Assembly (NCBI RefSeq): GCF_004006315.1 | Contig: NZ_CP026530.1 | Coordinates: 1,600,001 to 1,664,000 of the forward strand | Length of the DNA: 64,000 bases | Source of the DNA: Nautilia sp. PV-1 | GTDB taxonomy: Bacteria > Campylobacterota > Campylobacteria > Campylobacterales > Nautiliaceae | Direction of reading: 5' to 3' | Shown: positions 34,985 through 43,930 of the stretch, piece by piece | Numbering within the stretch: position 1 is the stretch's first letter | Layout: the number at the start of each line of letters is the position of its first letter | Program-made: the position numbers and the translations under genes | Notes under the pieces: generated by a model | What the model was told of the DNA's origin: nothing | What the model saw: the letters and a program-made list of their open reading frames with translations, nothing else | Databases searched by the model: none

Positions 34985-35989
34985 TCACGACCTAAATATT
35001 TCTTCTAATTGTTTTTTAAGATTTTCTTCAGAAAAATGTATTTTTATTTTTTCAATATTTTCCTTTTTTGTTTTTTCATCTAATAAAGATAATTTAATAT
35101 TTTCAACGTCAAATACTTTTATCCCTAATTCATTAAACATCTGCCAAGGAGTAATATCACTCTTCATATAAACTTTTTTTCCTAAACCTAAAAGAGTTAT
35201 TATATTTCCCATTGCCTGCTGTCTATTATGAGCAAATATTGCAATATCAATATTGTTTAAAAATTCCAAATATTTATCAAATTGCATAAAATCAGTAAGA
35301 GGTATAAATTTATCTTTAAAAATTTTTTTACCTTCTTTTATTACTTTTTCTGCATAAACTATATCTCCATAAGATAAAGGAGCATATATTTTTATGTTTT
35401 CATCTCTATATTTTGAAAGTTTTTCTAATATTTCAAAATGATTATTTGTAGGATCTGCAGAATTTCCTATTTGAATAATGATATTTCTATTTAATTTTTT
35501 TTCAACATCAAAAGAAACATCTTTATAAAGATTGCTCGGATACATAAAACATTTATAATAATTACCTTCTGCTTTATACCATTTTTTAACTAATTCATAA
35601 TCACCTTCAATATAAGTAATAAAATTTCCCATTTTTTTAATTACTTGCTTCTTTACCCAAGATTGTTTTTCTGGAAAATAAAAATCTCCACCCCACATTA
35701 TCCAATAACTTTTTTTTAATAACCAAGGATTTAAATAAAGTATTTTTAAAAAATGTCGATTCCATAATCCATGAATTATTATTTTATCGGCTTTATAAAG
35801 ATATCTTAATAAACTAAATACTTTAGTTTTTTTATCTATCCATATGATATTTTGATATTCTTGTATTTCATATTGAGTATTTTTTCTTCCTATGAAAATA
35901 AATAAATGTTCTTTAGAATCAAAATGTTTATTAACAAATTCAATAAAAGGTGGTATAAATTTATCTAATACCATTATATGAACGATCAT
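34985..35989 (-). CDS. wecF: WecF-like TDP-Fuc4NAc transferase
   Basis: The 334-residue protein has the marks of 4-alpha-L-fucosyltransferase family (PF07429) enzymes such as WecF/RffT, which add Fuc4NAc to lipid-linked glycan in enterobacterial common antigen synthesis. The diagnostic segments are IIQIGNSADPTNNHFEIL in the middle and NRQQAMGNIITLLGLGKKVY near the C-terminus, with IMWGGDFYFPE earlier. The dTDP-Fuc4N genes rmlA, rmlB and rffA are in the same cluster, so donor supply fits. It overlaps rmlB by four bases. Confidence 0.88.
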   Translation of the reverse strand: MIVHIMVLDKFIPPFIEFVNKHFDSKEHLFIFIGRKNTQYEIQEYQNIIWIDKKTKVFSLLRYLYKADKIIIHGLWNRHFLKILYLNPWLLKKSYWIMWGGDFYFPEKQSWVKKQVIKKMGNFITYIEGDYELVKKWYKAEGNYYKCFMYPSNLYKDVSFDVEKKLNRNIIIQIGNSADPTNNHFEILEKLSKYRDENIKIYAPLSYGDIVYAEKVIKEGKKIFKDKFIPLTDFMQFDKYLEFLNNIDIAIFAHNRQQAMGNIITLLGLGKKVYMKSDITPWQMFNELGIKVFDVENIKLSLLDEKTKKENIEKIKIHFSEENLKKQLEEIFRS

Positions 35990-37002
35990 TTATATTTCTC
36001 CAAATACCACTTAATAGTTTTCACTATACCGCTTTCAAAATTCTCATCCGCTTTCCATCCGAGCTCGTTTTCTATCTTTGTGGCGTCTATTGCGTATCTT
36101 CTATCATGACCCGGTCTGTCTTCTACGAAAGTTATTAACTCTTTATAACTTCTGCTTTTTCTGGGACGAAGTTCATCTAATATCTCACAAATTTTAGTAG
36201 CTATATAAATATTTGTTCTTTCGTTTCTTCCGCCGATATTATATGTCTCCCCTGCTCCACCTTTGTGATATGCCAAATCAATTCCTTTACAGTGGTCAAG
36301 AACATAAAGCCAGTCTCTTATGTTTTTACCGTCTCCATAGATTGGAATAGGATTTCCAGCAAGTGCATTTCTTATTATTGTAGGAATCAGTTTTTCATCA
36401 TGCTGTTTTGGTCCGTAGTTGTTAGAGCAGTTTGTAATAACCGTATCCATTCCGAATGTGTGGTAATAACTTCTTACTATCATATCACTGCTTGCTTTAC
36501 TTGCACTGTATGGTGAATTAGGAGCATAAGGAGTTTCTTCCGTGAATAATACATTAGGATCATCCGGCAATGTCCCGTATACTTCATCAGTTGAAATATG
36601 ATGAAATCTGCAACCTTTATATTCATCTTTGTATTTAAAAGGCTTTTCCATCCAGTAGTTTTTCGCAACGTCAAGCAATGTATACGTTCCGTCAACGTTT
36701 GTTCTGACAAACACTCCCGGATTTTTAATAGAATTATCCACATGTGATTCAGCGGCAAAGTGAATAACTCCTCTTATATCGTATTCTTTAAAGATATATT
36801 CCACAAGCTCTCTATTGCAAATATCACCTTTAATGAATTTATATCTCGGATTGTTTTCCACTTCTTTTAAGTTTTCAAGATTACCGGCATATGTTAATAA
36901 GTCTAAATTAATTATATTGTATTCGAGATACTTTTCTAAAAAATATGGAATAAAATTACTTCCTATAAAACCGGCACCACCTGTAATTAAAATATTTTTC
37001 AA
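35986..37002 (-). CDS. rmlB: dTDP-glucose 4,6-dehydratase
   Basis: This extended short-chain dehydrogenase makes dTDP-4-keto-6-deoxyglucose. The 338-residue product has the NAD loop [26 protein letters not shown], the catalytic [10 protein letters not shown] with Asp/Glu for dehydration, and [15 protein letters not shown] with the Tyr/Lys pair. The four-base overlap with rmlA and the WecF-like gene indicates tight coupling. Because rmlC and rmlD are absent, the product probably goes to Fuc4N rather than rhamnose. Confidence 0.95.
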   Translation of the reverse strand: MKNILITGGAGFIGSNFIPYFLEKYLEYNIINLDLLTYAGNLENLKEVENNPRYKFIKGDICNRELVEYIFKEYDIRGVIHFAAESHVDNSIKNPGVFVRTNVDGTYTLLDVAKNYWMEKPFKYKDEYKGCRFHHISTDEVYGTLPDDPNVLFTEETPYAPNSPYSASKASSDMIVRSYYHTFGMDTVITNCSNNYGPKQHDEKLIPTIIRNALAGNPIPIYGDGKNIRDWLYVLDHCKGIDLAYHKGGAGETYNIGGRNERTNIYIATKICEILDELRPRKSRSYKELITFVEDRPGHDRRYAIDATKIENELGWKADENFESGIVKTIKWYLEKYK

Positions 37003-37871
37003 TTTTTCTCCTCTACTAAATTTATCAAATATTTTCCATATGTAGTTTTTATTAAAGGTTTGGCTAAATTTATTACATCTTCTTTACTTATCCATCCGTT
37101 TTTATATGCTATTTCCTCAATACATGCTATCATATATCCTTGCCTATGTTCAATCGTTCTTACAAATTCACTTGCTTCAAGCAAACTTTCATGTGTTCCA
37201 GTATCAAGCCAAGTAAACCCTCTTCCCAAAAGTTTTACTTTTAATTCACCTTTTTTTAAATATTCTTGATTAACTGAAGTAATTTCAAGTTCTCCTCTTT
37301 TAGACGGTTTTACTTTTTTTGCTATTTCTATTACTTTATTATCATAAAAATATAGCCCTGTTACTGCGAAATTGGATTTTGGTTTTGTTGGTTTTTCTTC
37401 TATACTTAACACATTTCCTTTTTCATCAAATTCTACTACACCAAATCTTTCTGGGTCTTGTACCTGATATCCAAATACAAACGCACCTTTTTTTAAACTT
37501 GCTGCTTCTTTAAGAAGAGGCGTAAATCCTTGCCCATAAAAAATATTGTCTCCTAAAATCAAACATACATTATCTTTACCTATAAAATCTTCTCCGATTA
37601 TAAATGCTTCAGCCAAACCATTTGGTTTCTTTTGAATAGAATAAGAAATATTAATACCCCATTGATGCCCTCTTTTTAACAATCTTTGAAAATTATCCAT
37701 ATCTTCTTCTGTTGTTATAATTAAGATATCTTTAATACCGGCAAGCATTAATACACTTAACGGATAATATATCATCGGCTTATTATAAATAGGTAACAGT
37801 TGTTTAGAAAGAGCTTTTGTTATCGGATACAGCCTGGTACCGCTCCCCCCTGCTAATATTATACCTTTCAT
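36999..37871 (-). CDS. rmlA: Glucose-1-phosphate thymidylyltransferase
   Basis: RmlA makes dTDP-glucose from dTTP and glucose 1-phosphate. The 290-residue product starts [18 protein letters not shown] and has [32 protein letters not shown] with the metal aspartate, and [17 protein letters not shown], all RmlA hallmarks. It overlaps rmlB by four bases and directly abuts the uronate epimerase gene. Confidence 0.95.
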   Translation of the reverse strand: MKGIILAGGSGTRLYPITKALSKQLLPIYNKPMIYYPLSVLMLAGIKDILIITTEEDMDNFQRLLKRGHQWGINISYSIQKKPNGLAEAFIIGEDFIGKDNVCLILGDNIFYGQGFTPLLKEAASLKKGAFVFGYQVQDPERFGVVEFDEKGNVLSIEEKPTKPKSNFAVTGLYFYDNKVIEIAKKVKPSKRGELEITSVNQEYLKKGELKVKLLGRGFTWLDTGTHESLLEASEFVRTIEHRQGYMIACIEEIAYKNGWISKEDVINLAKPLIKTTYGKYLINLVEEKN

Positions 37872-38921
37872 TCATTTTCCTTTACAATAAAATTCTTTAT
37901 ACCACTCAACAAACTTTCTAATCCCATCTTTTACGTCAGTATACGGCTTATATCCAAAATCTTTTTCAAGATCAGTAGTATCCGCCCATGTACTCGGTAC
38001 GTCACCGGGTTGCATCGGAAGAAGGTTCTTTTTAGCTTTTTTACCAAGAGATTCTTCTATCGCTTCTATAAAATCCATAAGTTTAACTGGGCTTCCGTTT
38101 CCGATATTGTAAACCTTATAAGGAGCAATACTTTCACTGGCTCTTCCGTTCCACTCAGGATTTGATTTCGGAGGATTATCAATCACTCTTACCACACCTT
38201 CTACTATATCGTCAATATAAGTAAAATCTCTTTGCATTTCTCCATAGTTATACACATCAATCGGCTTATTTTCAAGTATGTTTTTTACAAATTTAAAAAG
38301 CGCCATATCCGGTCTTCCCCACGGCCCGTAAACGGTAAAAAATCTAAGTCCTGTAGTAGGAATATTATAAAGATACGAATAAGTGTGAGCCATTAATTCA
38401 TTTGATTTTTTTGTAGCCGCATAAAGGCTTATCGGATGATCTACATTGTCATCTGTTGAAAAGGGCTGTTTTTTATTAAGTCCGTATACACTGGAACTGC
38501 TTGCATAACACAAGTGATTTATATCATTAAATCGTGATGCTTCCAATAAATTCATAAATCCCACAATATTACTGTTAATATAAGAATACGGATTTTCAAT
38601 AGAATATCTTACTCCAGCCTGTGCAGCAAGGTGACAAACTTTATTAAATTTTTCTTCTTTAAAAAGTTTATCTACACCGGCCTTATCTTCAAGATTTAGT
38701 TTTATAAACCTGTAATTGGTGTATTTGTTACTGGTTATTAGTTTATTGTATTCTATTTCTTCTCTTTTTATTCCTGTCTCTTCCAGTCTGCCGTATTTGA
38801 GGTTTACGTCGTAATAGTCGTTGATATTATCAAGTCCGATTACTTCATCACCTCTTTCAATTAGTCTTTTTGCCAAATGAAAGCCTATAAATCCTGCTGT
38901 TCCTGTGATGAGAATTTTCAT
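37872..38921 (-). CDS. UDP-glucuronate 4-epimerase-like NAD-dependent epimerase
   Basis: The 349-residue protein has the NAD loop [32 protein letters not shown] typical of the CapI/uronate 4-epimerase group, [16 protein letters not shown] and [16 protein letters not shown] with catalytic Tyr and Lys, then [16 protein letters not shown]. It would turn UDP-glucuronate into UDP-galacturonate; ugd upstream makes the substrate. Residues around [12 protein letters not shown] are coded by a TATTNGT heptamer array (38712-38753) placed at a loop before the conserved RFIKLNLED. The start overlaps the nucleotidyltransferase gene by four bases. Confidence 0.9.
   Translation of the reverse strand: MKILITGTAGFIGFHLAKRLIERGDEVIGLDNINDYYDVNLKYGRLEETGIKREEIEYNKLITSNKYTNYRFIKLNLEDKAGVDKLFKEEKFNKVCHLAAQAGVRYSIENPYSYINSNIVGFMNLLEASRFNDINHLCYASSSSVYGLNKKQPFSTDDNVDHPISLYAATKKSNELMAHTYSYLYNIPTTGLRFFTVYGPWGRPDMALFKFVKNILENKPIDVYNYGEMQRDFTYIDDIVEGVVRVIDNPPKSNPEWNGRASESIAPYKVYNIGNGSPVKLMDFIEAIEESLGKKAKKNLLPMQPGDVPSTWADTTDLEKDFGYKPYTDVKDGIRKFVEWYKEFYCKGK
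38712..38753. repeat. Heptamer array, TATTNGT family, in frame in the uronate epimerase
   Basis: About five to six 7-bp steps on the plus strand (units such as GTAATTG, GTGTATT, GGTTATT, AGTTTAT) lie inside the epimerase gene and encode residues around [10 protein letters not shown]. The copies are degenerate but the 7-bp register holds. Confidence 0.6.
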
Positions 38922-39211
38922 ATTTTAATACCTTTTAACGCTTCTTTTTCTATTAAATTATTAAAATCTTTATGTATGACAATATCTACATTTCTAAAAA
39001 GAGCATCTTTTAAATTGATTTTCGCTTTTATTCGTTTTTCATAAATGTTTTCATAATTTTGAGGAATTACAAATATATCAACATCTCCGCCTTTTTTACT
39101 CAAATCAGTTCTGCTTCCGAATATATAAATATCACTTTTACCAAAAATTTTATTAATCGTATTTTTGATAATTTTAATTTCTTCCGAATTTAACCTGATT
39201 TGCGTATTCAT
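38918..39211 (-). CDS. MNT-type nucleotidyltransferase antitoxin
   Basis: This small protein of about 97 residues has the minimal nucleotidyltransferase motif [20 protein letters not shown] (GS...DxD). In MNT/HEPN modules such proteins AMPylate and silence the HEPN toxin. The ATG at 39211 is preferred because GAGG lies six bases upstream; a TTG at 39223 is the longer option. It overlaps the HEPN gene by about 38 bases and the epimerase gene by four, so the pair is embedded in the glycan operon. Confidence 0.82.
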   Translation of the reverse strand: MNTQIRLNSEEIKIIKNTINKIFGKSDIYIFGSRTDLSKKGGDVDIFVIPQNYENIYEKRIKAKINLKDALFRNVDIVIHKDFNNLIEKEALKGIKI

Positions 39212-39647
39212 ATTTTTCCTCAACTTTTTTAACTATTTTCTCAAATATTTCTATACTGTCTAACATTTGATTTATTGCATTAACTACAGACTCAATTTCT
39301 TCAGGATAATCGTGAGAAAGGGAATTTCTGATTTCTCTCAATTTTTTCCATTCATAAATGCTGTTGATTATTCCCTCTTTTTCTATATATTGCAAAATAT
39401 CTATATAACTTTTATCAGTTAAATCATATTCCAGTTTTTCCAATATTTCTTTAAATACTTTTTCACCTAATAAAGATTGAATTTTACTAAACCTATATGC
39501 CAATGCATCTAAAGATTTTACATCGTACGACTTAATGTCCTCATATTTTGAGATATCAATGTTTCCATATTTTTCATTAAATTCATCTCTGATATTTTTC
39601 AAAATTTCAAGACTTTCATTTAATACTTTTATATGAAATTCTATCAC
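39174..39647 (-). CDS. HEPN-domain protein (HepT-like toxin)
   Basis: The 157-residue helical protein contains the HEPN ribonuclease motif Rx4H in REIRNSLSHDYPEE near residue 118. HEPN partners of MNT proteins act as RNases and toxins. The order HEPN first, MNT second with a long overlap is common for this module. It lies between ugd (upstream) and the uronate epimerase, with no sequence relation to either; it may stabilise the glycan locus. Confidence 0.82.
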   Translation of the reverse strand: MIEFHIKVLNESLEILKNIRDEFNEKYGNIDISKYEDIKSYDVKSLDALAYRFSKIQSLLGEKVFKEILEKLEYDLTDKSYIDILQYIEKEGIINSIYEWKKLREIRNSLSHDYPEEIESVVNAINQMLDSIEIFEKIVKKVEEKYEYANQVKFGRN

Positions 39648-39666
39648 TAATTATCCTTTTTCTTTA

Positions 39667-40860
39667 TCAGTCTCTTGAATAAATATCTCTCGTATAAACT
39701 TTATCTTTTACTTTTTGAAGGTTTTCATCAATTCTGTTTGCAAGTATCACATCTGATTTTTTGGTAAATTCTTCAAAATCACTCACAAATTCAACCCCTT
39801 CAATTTCATCACCTTTTGCCATCGGCTCATATATTACAAGTTTTACGAACGGTTTTAGCATTTCCATTACGTCAAATATGGCAGAGCTTCTGAAATTATC
39901 ACTTCCGGCTTTCATTATAAGTCTGTATACTCCTACAGTACCGGTTGATGGCTGATTGTTGATGGTTGATAGTTTATCAAGCACCCTTTTGGCGATAAAC
40001 TCTTTTCTTGTTGTATTGCTATCCACAATTGCTTCCATTAATTTTTGAGGAATGTTTTCTATTGTATAATTTGCTACAAGCTGTTTAGTATCTTTTGGCA
40101 GGCAATATCCTCCGTATCCGAAGCTTGGATTATTGTAATGGTTACCAATTCTAGGGTCAAGACATACGCCTTCGATTATATCTTTGGTATTAAGATTTTT
40201 CATTTCCGCAAAAGTATCTAACTCGTTAAAAAATGAAACCCTCATAGCCAGATATGTATTGGCAAACAATTTAACTGCTTCCGCTTCAGTATTGTTAGTA
40301 AACAACAGTGGAATTGTTTCTTTAAAAGCTCCGTCTCTGAGTAAATTTGCAAATATTTCGGCTTTCGTTGATTTTTCTCCTACAATAATTCTGCTTGGAT
40401 AAAGGCTGTCAAAAAGGGCTTTTCCTTCTCTTAAAAATTCTGGTACGAAGAAAATATTTGGATAATTAAACTCTTTTTTAATTCTCTCAGTATATCCGAT
40501 TGGAATAGTAGACCTTATAACAATTGTGGCTTTCGGATTTATTTCAATCACGTCTTTTATTACGCTTTCTATTGATTTGGTATTGAAATAATTGGTTACC
40601 GGGTCATAATCCGTAGGAGTTGCAACCACCACATATTCAGCACCTTCATATGCTTCTTTTTTATCAGTCGTAGCTTTAAGATTCAAATTTTTTGTCTGGA
40701 AAAATTCCGTAATTTCCTTATCTTCAATAGGACTGATTCTTTTATTTATAAGTTCCACTTTTTCAGGAATGATATCAAGTGCCACAACTTCATTATTCTG
40801 AGCTAATAAAACCGCATTACTAAGCCCTACGTATCCTGTTCCTCCTATCGCTATTTTCAT
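39667..40860 (-). CDS. ugd: UDP-glucose 6-dehydrogenase
   Basis: This enzyme oxidises UDP-glucose twice to UDP-glucuronate. The 397-residue product has the NAD fold [52 protein letters not shown] and the active-site cysteine in [14 protein letters not shown]. Residues [11 protein letters not shown] (about 295 to 305) are coded by a GGTTGAT heptamer array in the linker before the C-terminal UDP-binding domain. AAAGGAA precedes the ATG. It supplies both the 4-epimerase and, probably, the glycan acted on by the C5-epimerase-like protein. Confidence 0.95.
   Translation of the reverse strand: MKIAIGGTGYVGLSNAVLLAQNNEVVALDIIPEKVELINKRISPIEDKEITEFFQTKNLNLKATTDKKEAYEGAEYVVVATPTDYDPVTNYFNTKSIESVIKDVIEINPKATIVIRSTIPIGYTERIKKEFNYPNIFFVPEFLREGKALFDSLYPSRIIVGEKSTKAEIFANLLRDGAFKETIPLLFTNNTEAEAVKLFANTYLAMRVSFFNELDTFAEMKNLNTKDIIEGVCLDPRIGNHYNNPSFGYGGYCLPKDTKQLVANYTIENIPQKLMEAIVDSNTTRKEFIAKRVLDKLSTINNQPSTGTVGVYRLIMKAGSDNFRSSAIFDVMEMLKPFVKLVIYEPMAKGDEIEGVEFVSDFEEFTKKSDVILANRIDENLQKVKDKVYTRDIYSRD
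39943..39977. repeat. Heptamer array, GGTTGAT family, in frame in ugd
   Basis: Five 7-bp units in exact register (GGTTGAT, GGCTGAT, TGTTGAT, GGTTGAT, AGTTTAT) encode STINNQPST in the interdomain region of the UDP-glucose dehydrogenase. Confidence 0.8.
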
Positions 40861-40875
40861 AAAAATTCCTTTGAA

Positions 40876-40903
40876 TTTAGTTTATTAGTTATTTGTTATT
40901 GGT
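40876..40903. repeat. Heptamer array, TATTNGT family (4 units), left of four-helix-bundle gene 2
   Basis: Four exact units on the plus strand (TTTAGTT, TATTAGT, TATTTGT, TATTGGT) overlap the 3' end of the second four-helix-bundle gene and encode its last residues DTNNK. The array on the other side reads ACCAATA, its reverse complement. Confidence 0.85.
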
Positions 40904-41260
40904 ATCATTTTTATTTTTTATGCTTTTTATAAAACCGTTTAGTCTTTTTCCTAAAATTTCCAAACTTTTTATAATATGGTCATATTCATTTTTTTCAATT
41001 AAACTTCTCTTATACAGTAAATGAATCCAATGTTTTGATTCCCACAACGACCCTCTTGCATTATAATAAAATTTTACACTATCTTTATAATGAAACCTTC
41101 CATAACCCTCTGCAATATTTGCACCGATTGAATCAATGGAACGAATTACCTGAGATCCGATATTATATTTTAAATCATTACTTAAATCCATGTAAATTTG
41201 CCAAATTTTATCACTTAATTTCAGAGATAATTTATATACTTCCAGTTTTCCTAATTCCAA
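40889..41260 (-). CDS. Four-helix-bundle protein, 23S intervening-sequence (IVP/S23) family, copy 2
   Basis: This 123-residue protein is the second PF05635/TIGR02436 member in the window. The hallmark VIRSIDSIGANIAEGYGRF is followed by KDSVKFYYNARGSLWESKHW. The start is a TTG (41260) with AGGAG six bases upstream. It resembles the first copy only in the family core, so it is not a recent duplicate. It lies between ugd and a comEA-like gene and is bracketed by two TATTNGT heptamer arrays in inverted orientation, the same arrangement as copy 1 but with a different heptamer. Confidence 0.9.
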   Translation of the reverse strand: MELGKLEVYKLSLKLSDKIWQIYMDLSNDLKYNIGSQVIRSIDSIGANIAEGYGRFHYKDSVKFYYNARGSLWESKHWIHLLYKRSLIEKNEYDHIIKSLEILGKRLNGFIKSIKNKNDTNNK

Positions 41261-41276
41261 TATTTTCTCCTAATAT

Positions 41277-41297
41277 ACAAATAACCAATATACCAGT
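41277..41297. repeat. Heptamer array, ACCAATA family (3 units), right of four-helix-bundle gene 2
   Basis: Three exact units on the plus strand (ACAAATA, ACCAATA, TACCAGT), reverse complement of the TATTNGT family, lie just upstream of the Shine-Dalgarno sequence of the second four-helix-bundle gene. Confidence 0.8.
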
Positions 41298-41300
41298 CTG

Positions 41301-41537
41301 CTATTTAACCTCTATTTCATCTTTGATTTTATCAAACGTTTTTTTGCCTATTCCTTTTACTTTCATAATGTCTTCTATTTTTTGAAACGGATGTTTTTTA
41401 CGGTATTCCATAATAGCTAAGGCTTTTGTATGACCTATACCTTTTAAAGAGTGTAATTCTTGCATTGTTGCCGTATTAATATTGACTTTTGCAAACAAAC
41501 TTATTACAAATAAAAACAAAATTAAAAACTTTCTCAT
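41301..41537 (-). CDS. ComEA-like helix-hairpin-helix protein
   Basis: A short secreted or periplasmic protein of 78 residues. It has a signal peptide (MRKFLILFLFVISLFAKV) and two helix-hairpin-helix motifs, MQELHSLKGIGHTKALAIME and IMKVKGIGKKTFDKIKDEI. This is the minimal ComEA-type DNA-binding module, used in natural transformation to hold incoming DNA. It ends just before the heptamer array next to the four-helix-bundle gene. The role in DNA uptake is by family. Confidence 0.85.
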   Translation of the reverse strand: MRKFLILFLFVISLFAKVNINTATMQELHSLKGIGHTKALAIMEYRKKHPFQKIEDIMKVKGIGKKTFDKIKDEIEVK

Positions 41538-41588
41538 CCCCGCCCCTTTTAATTTTTATAATTATACCAAACATAAAATTATTAAAAT

Positions 41589-42773
41589 TTAATACAAAAA
41601 CCCAAAAAGATAAAGAGGAATTTTATTCTCATTACCTGTTTCTATATCATCTACAGCTAAATAAGCATTTTCAATATCTTTAATCTGCTTTTGAGTTTTA
41701 TTTTTTCCGCCTATTTCAAATATGAATTTATCATCAATAATATAGTCACCCTGTTTTGAATATCTGATTTTATAAGAATTTAATTGAGAAATAAAAAAAC
41801 TCTCTCTAATTGAACCTTTGTTTTGCTTAGAACACAATGCATTAAAAAGATTTGGATTATCAAGAAGTATTTTATCCGGCTTTTGAAATATTGCATTTCC
41901 TTTTTTATTGTAATAAAGAAGATGAATAAGTTTACCTTTATGCAGTGCTTCAATGTAGTTATAAAGTGTCCTTACGTTTATTCCTATCTCTTTTGATAAA
42001 GCCGTAACGTTAAAACTTCCCGGAGGGTTTTCGCAAAGGGTTACAAGAAGTTTTTTTAAAATATGAATGTTTTTGATATCAATATTGAATAAATATAATA
42101 AATCACTCTCAATCGTTTTATTAATTACTTCTATCAGCTTTAATACAAAACTCTCTTCACTACTCTGTAAAAAAAACGGATAAGCACCGTAAGTCAGATA
42201 TTCTTCAAAATATTTAAGAGGTTTTATTTTAGAAATTATGTTAAACGCTATTTCTTCATGATTTTCAAGCAGCTCTTTAAGTGAGAAACTTTCAAACTTT
42301 TCATTTGTTTTAAGTTCCAAAAACTCCCTGAAAGACAATACTGGAACATCATAAATAACAGCCCGTCTGCTTAAATCTGTATTGCTCATGGCAATTGCTG
42401 ATGAACCTGAAAATATAACCTTTATATCAAAAAAATCATATATTGTTTTTAATTCTTTTTCAAAATTATTTTTATAATGTATTTCATCAAACGCAATGAT
42501 TTTAATATCTCTTTTATGTGCTTCTTCCGCTATATCAAGAAGAGTATATTCTTCTGCAATTGGATTATCGAGAGAAATATATAATTTTTCCTTTAAAGGA
42601 ATGGATAAAGAATTTAAATATTGATGAATAATAGTAGTTTTACCCACACCCTTTGCACCTTTTAGACCAATCATTTTTTCATTAAAATTTATTTTATTAA
42701 AGACACTTCTTCTGTATTCAGGTGTATTTGAAGAAAGAAAAAGCAATGAATAGTATTTAATTCTGTCAAACAT
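41589..42773 (-). CDS. AAA-type ATPase with DUF4143-like C-terminal domain
   Basis: The 394-residue protein has Walker A LKGAKGVGKTTIIHQYL near residue 38 and Walker B IKIIAFDEIHYKNNFEKEL near residue 92, then a winged-helix segment (VTALSKEIGINVRTLYNYIE) and a C-terminal part with IRESFFISQL and FIFEIGGKNKTQKQIKD, resembling a restriction-endonuclease-like fold as in DUF4143 proteins. Members are widespread, often in many copies, and of unknown function. Two related palindromes lie between its start and the galE end. Confidence 0.85.
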   Translation of the reverse strand: MFDRIKYYSLLFLSSNTPEYRRSVFNKINFNEKMIGLKGAKGVGKTTIIHQYLNSLSIPLKEKLYISLDNPIAEEYTLLDIAEEAHKRDIKIIAFDEIHYKNNFEKELKTIYDFFDIKVIFSGSSAIAMSNTDLSRRAVIYDVPVLSFREFLELKTNEKFESFSLKELLENHEEIAFNIISKIKPLKYFEEYLTYGAYPFFLQSSEESFVLKLIEVINKTIESDLLYLFNIDIKNIHILKKLLVTLCENPPGSFNVTALSKEIGINVRTLYNYIEALHKGKLIHLLYYNKKGNAIFQKPDKILLDNPNLFNALCSKQNKGSIRESFFISQLNSYKIRYSKQGDYIIDDKFIFEIGGKNKTQKQIKDIENAYLAVDDIETGNENKIPLYLFGFLY

Positions 42774-42780
42774 AGTTATC

Positions 42781-42833
42781 CCTTGCAGTATAATACAAGG
42801 AAATTATACAAAAGTTTGTAGTATAATGCAAAC
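42781..42833. promoter_or_regulatory. Two related 20-bp palindromic elements, centres 33 bp apart
   Basis: Elements at 42781-42800 and 42814-42833 share the core AGTATAAT and are each closed by a perfect 5-bp inverted repeat (CCTTG/CAAGG and GTTTG/CAAAC). The arms differ but compensate, so the symmetry is kept. Their spacing is 33 bp, about three helical turns. They sit directly upstream of the AAA/DUF4143 gene and each core also contains a -10-like TATAAT on the plus strand. They look like twin operators. Confidence 0.55.
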
Positions 42834-42835
42834 TA

Positions 42836-43852
42836 TTACAATTTCTTCTCCCACTCATATGCCGTTTTGCATATAGTCTCCAAATCGTCGTATTTTGGTT
42901 GCCATTTCATTTTTTCTTTTATTTTCGAACTGTCCGCTATAAGCATAGCCGGATCACCTGCTCTTCTCGGTGCTGTTTCTACCTTAAAATCAACTCCGCT
43001 TACTTTTTTAACGGTATCAACCACTTCTTTTACGCTTGCTCCACTGCCGTATCCGATATTAAAAATATCACTCTCGTTTTCATCAAGATAATCAACCGCT
43101 TTTATATGTGCATCCGCCAGATCCATTACATGTATATAGTCCCTGATACATGTCCCGTCAGGCGTAGGATAATCCGTACCGAATATATACATTCCGTCTC
43201 TTTTTCCTACAGCACATTCGCTTGCTACTTTAATCAGATGCGTTGCATTTTTCGTTTTTTGTCCTATACTGAGGTCCGGCGCAGCTCCCGCTACGTTAAA
43301 ATATCTGAAAATCACATATTTAAATTCAGAATTCGCCTTTGCCGCATCCTGTATTATTTTCTCACTGAACAGTTTGCTCTGTCCGTATGGATTTATAGGT
43401 TTTGTTTCAAACTTTTCATTAATTTTACATTCTCCATTATCAATTCTCAATTCATCAAATTTCGGCTCTCCGTATACAGCGGCTGTAGAAGAAAATATAA
43501 ATTTTTTAACACCGCTTTCGTTTGCAATACGGACTAAATTAGCAGTGTTTGCGGTATTGTTCAGATAATATTTAAGAGGTTTTTCAACGCTTTCAGGCAC
43601 AATCAGACTTGCCGCGAAATGTATTACAGCGTCAAACTTTTCTTTTTTAAAAATTTCTTCAACTTTATTCCAGTTGCTTAAATCTTCTTTTATAAATTGA
43701 AATTTCCTTATTTTTGCCAGCTCTTCAATAGTGGAATCAAACCCTGTAACCAGACTGTCTAACACACTCACTTCATAATCACTGTTTTCCAAAAGCATCT
43801 TTACTACATGACTGCCTATATAACCCGCCCCGCCCGTTATTAATATTTTCAA
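42836..43852 (-). CDS. galE: UDP-glucose 4-epimerase
   Basis: GalE interconverts UDP-glucose and UDP-galactose (or the N-acetyl forms). About 338 residues with ITGGAGYIGSHVVKML, FSSTAAVYGEPKF, and NPYGQSKLFSEKI with the catalytic Tyr and Lys. I prefer the TTG at 43852, which is six bases after AAAGGA and gives the normal LKILITGG start; an ATG six codons earlier has no ribosome-binding site. An ATTCTCC-family heptamer array inserts DELRIDNGECK between YGEPKF and the PINPYG segment. The first 21 bases and leader are duplicated upstream of cysQ. Confidence 0.95.
   Translation of the reverse strand: MKILITGGAGYIGSHVVKMLLENSDYEVSVLDSLVTGFDSTIEELAKIRKFQFIKEDLSNWNKVEEIFKKEKFDAVIHFAASLIVPESVEKPLKYYLNNTANTANLVRIANESGVKKFIFSSTAAVYGEPKFDELRIDNGECKINEKFETKPINPYGQSKLFSEKIIQDAAKANSEFKYVIFRYFNVAGAAPDLSIGQKTKNATHLIKVASECAVGKRDGMYIFGTDYPTPDGTCIRDYIHVMDLADAHIKAVDYLDENESDIFNIGYGSGASVKEVVDTVKKVSGVDFKVETAPRRAGDPAMLIADSSKIKEKMKWQPKYDDLETICKTAYEWEKKL
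43429..43456. repeat. Heptamer array, ATTCTCC family (4 units), in frame in galE
   Basis: Four 7-bp units in register (ATTCTCC, ATTATCA, ATTCTCA, ATTCATC) encode the extra residues ELRIDNGEC in the loop before the active-site tyrosine segment. Confidence 0.85.
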
Positions 43853-43864
43853 TGAATATCCTTT
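43832..43864. repeat. 33-bp direct repeat, left copy (galE start)
   Basis: This stretch covers the ribosome-binding site and first codons of galE. An exact copy is at 48167-48199, same orientation, just upstream of cysQ. The two copies bracket the cysN-cysD-cysC-cysQ block. Confidence 0.9.
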
Positions 43865-43886
43865 ATACATATTGCTTACATATTGC
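43865..43886. repeat. 11-bp tandem duplication upstream of galE
   Basis: TACATATTGCT occurs twice in tandem directly upstream of the galE leader. It may be a slippage product; no function is evident. Confidence 0.6.
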
Positions 43887-43930
43887 TAGCGTATTAAAAT
43901 TATATTATAATATTATTACAAAACTTGACA

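Noticed and set aside
36480-36758. Second minus-strand frame of 92 codons inside rmlB
   Set aside because: It is a shifted frame of an intact rmlB with no motif of its own.
42899-43537. Open frame of 212 codons on the plus strand opposite galE
   Set aside because: It lies wholly inside galE on the other strand, is Phe/Tyr/Cys/Arg-rich as expected of an antisense shadow, and has no ribosome-binding site or family motif.
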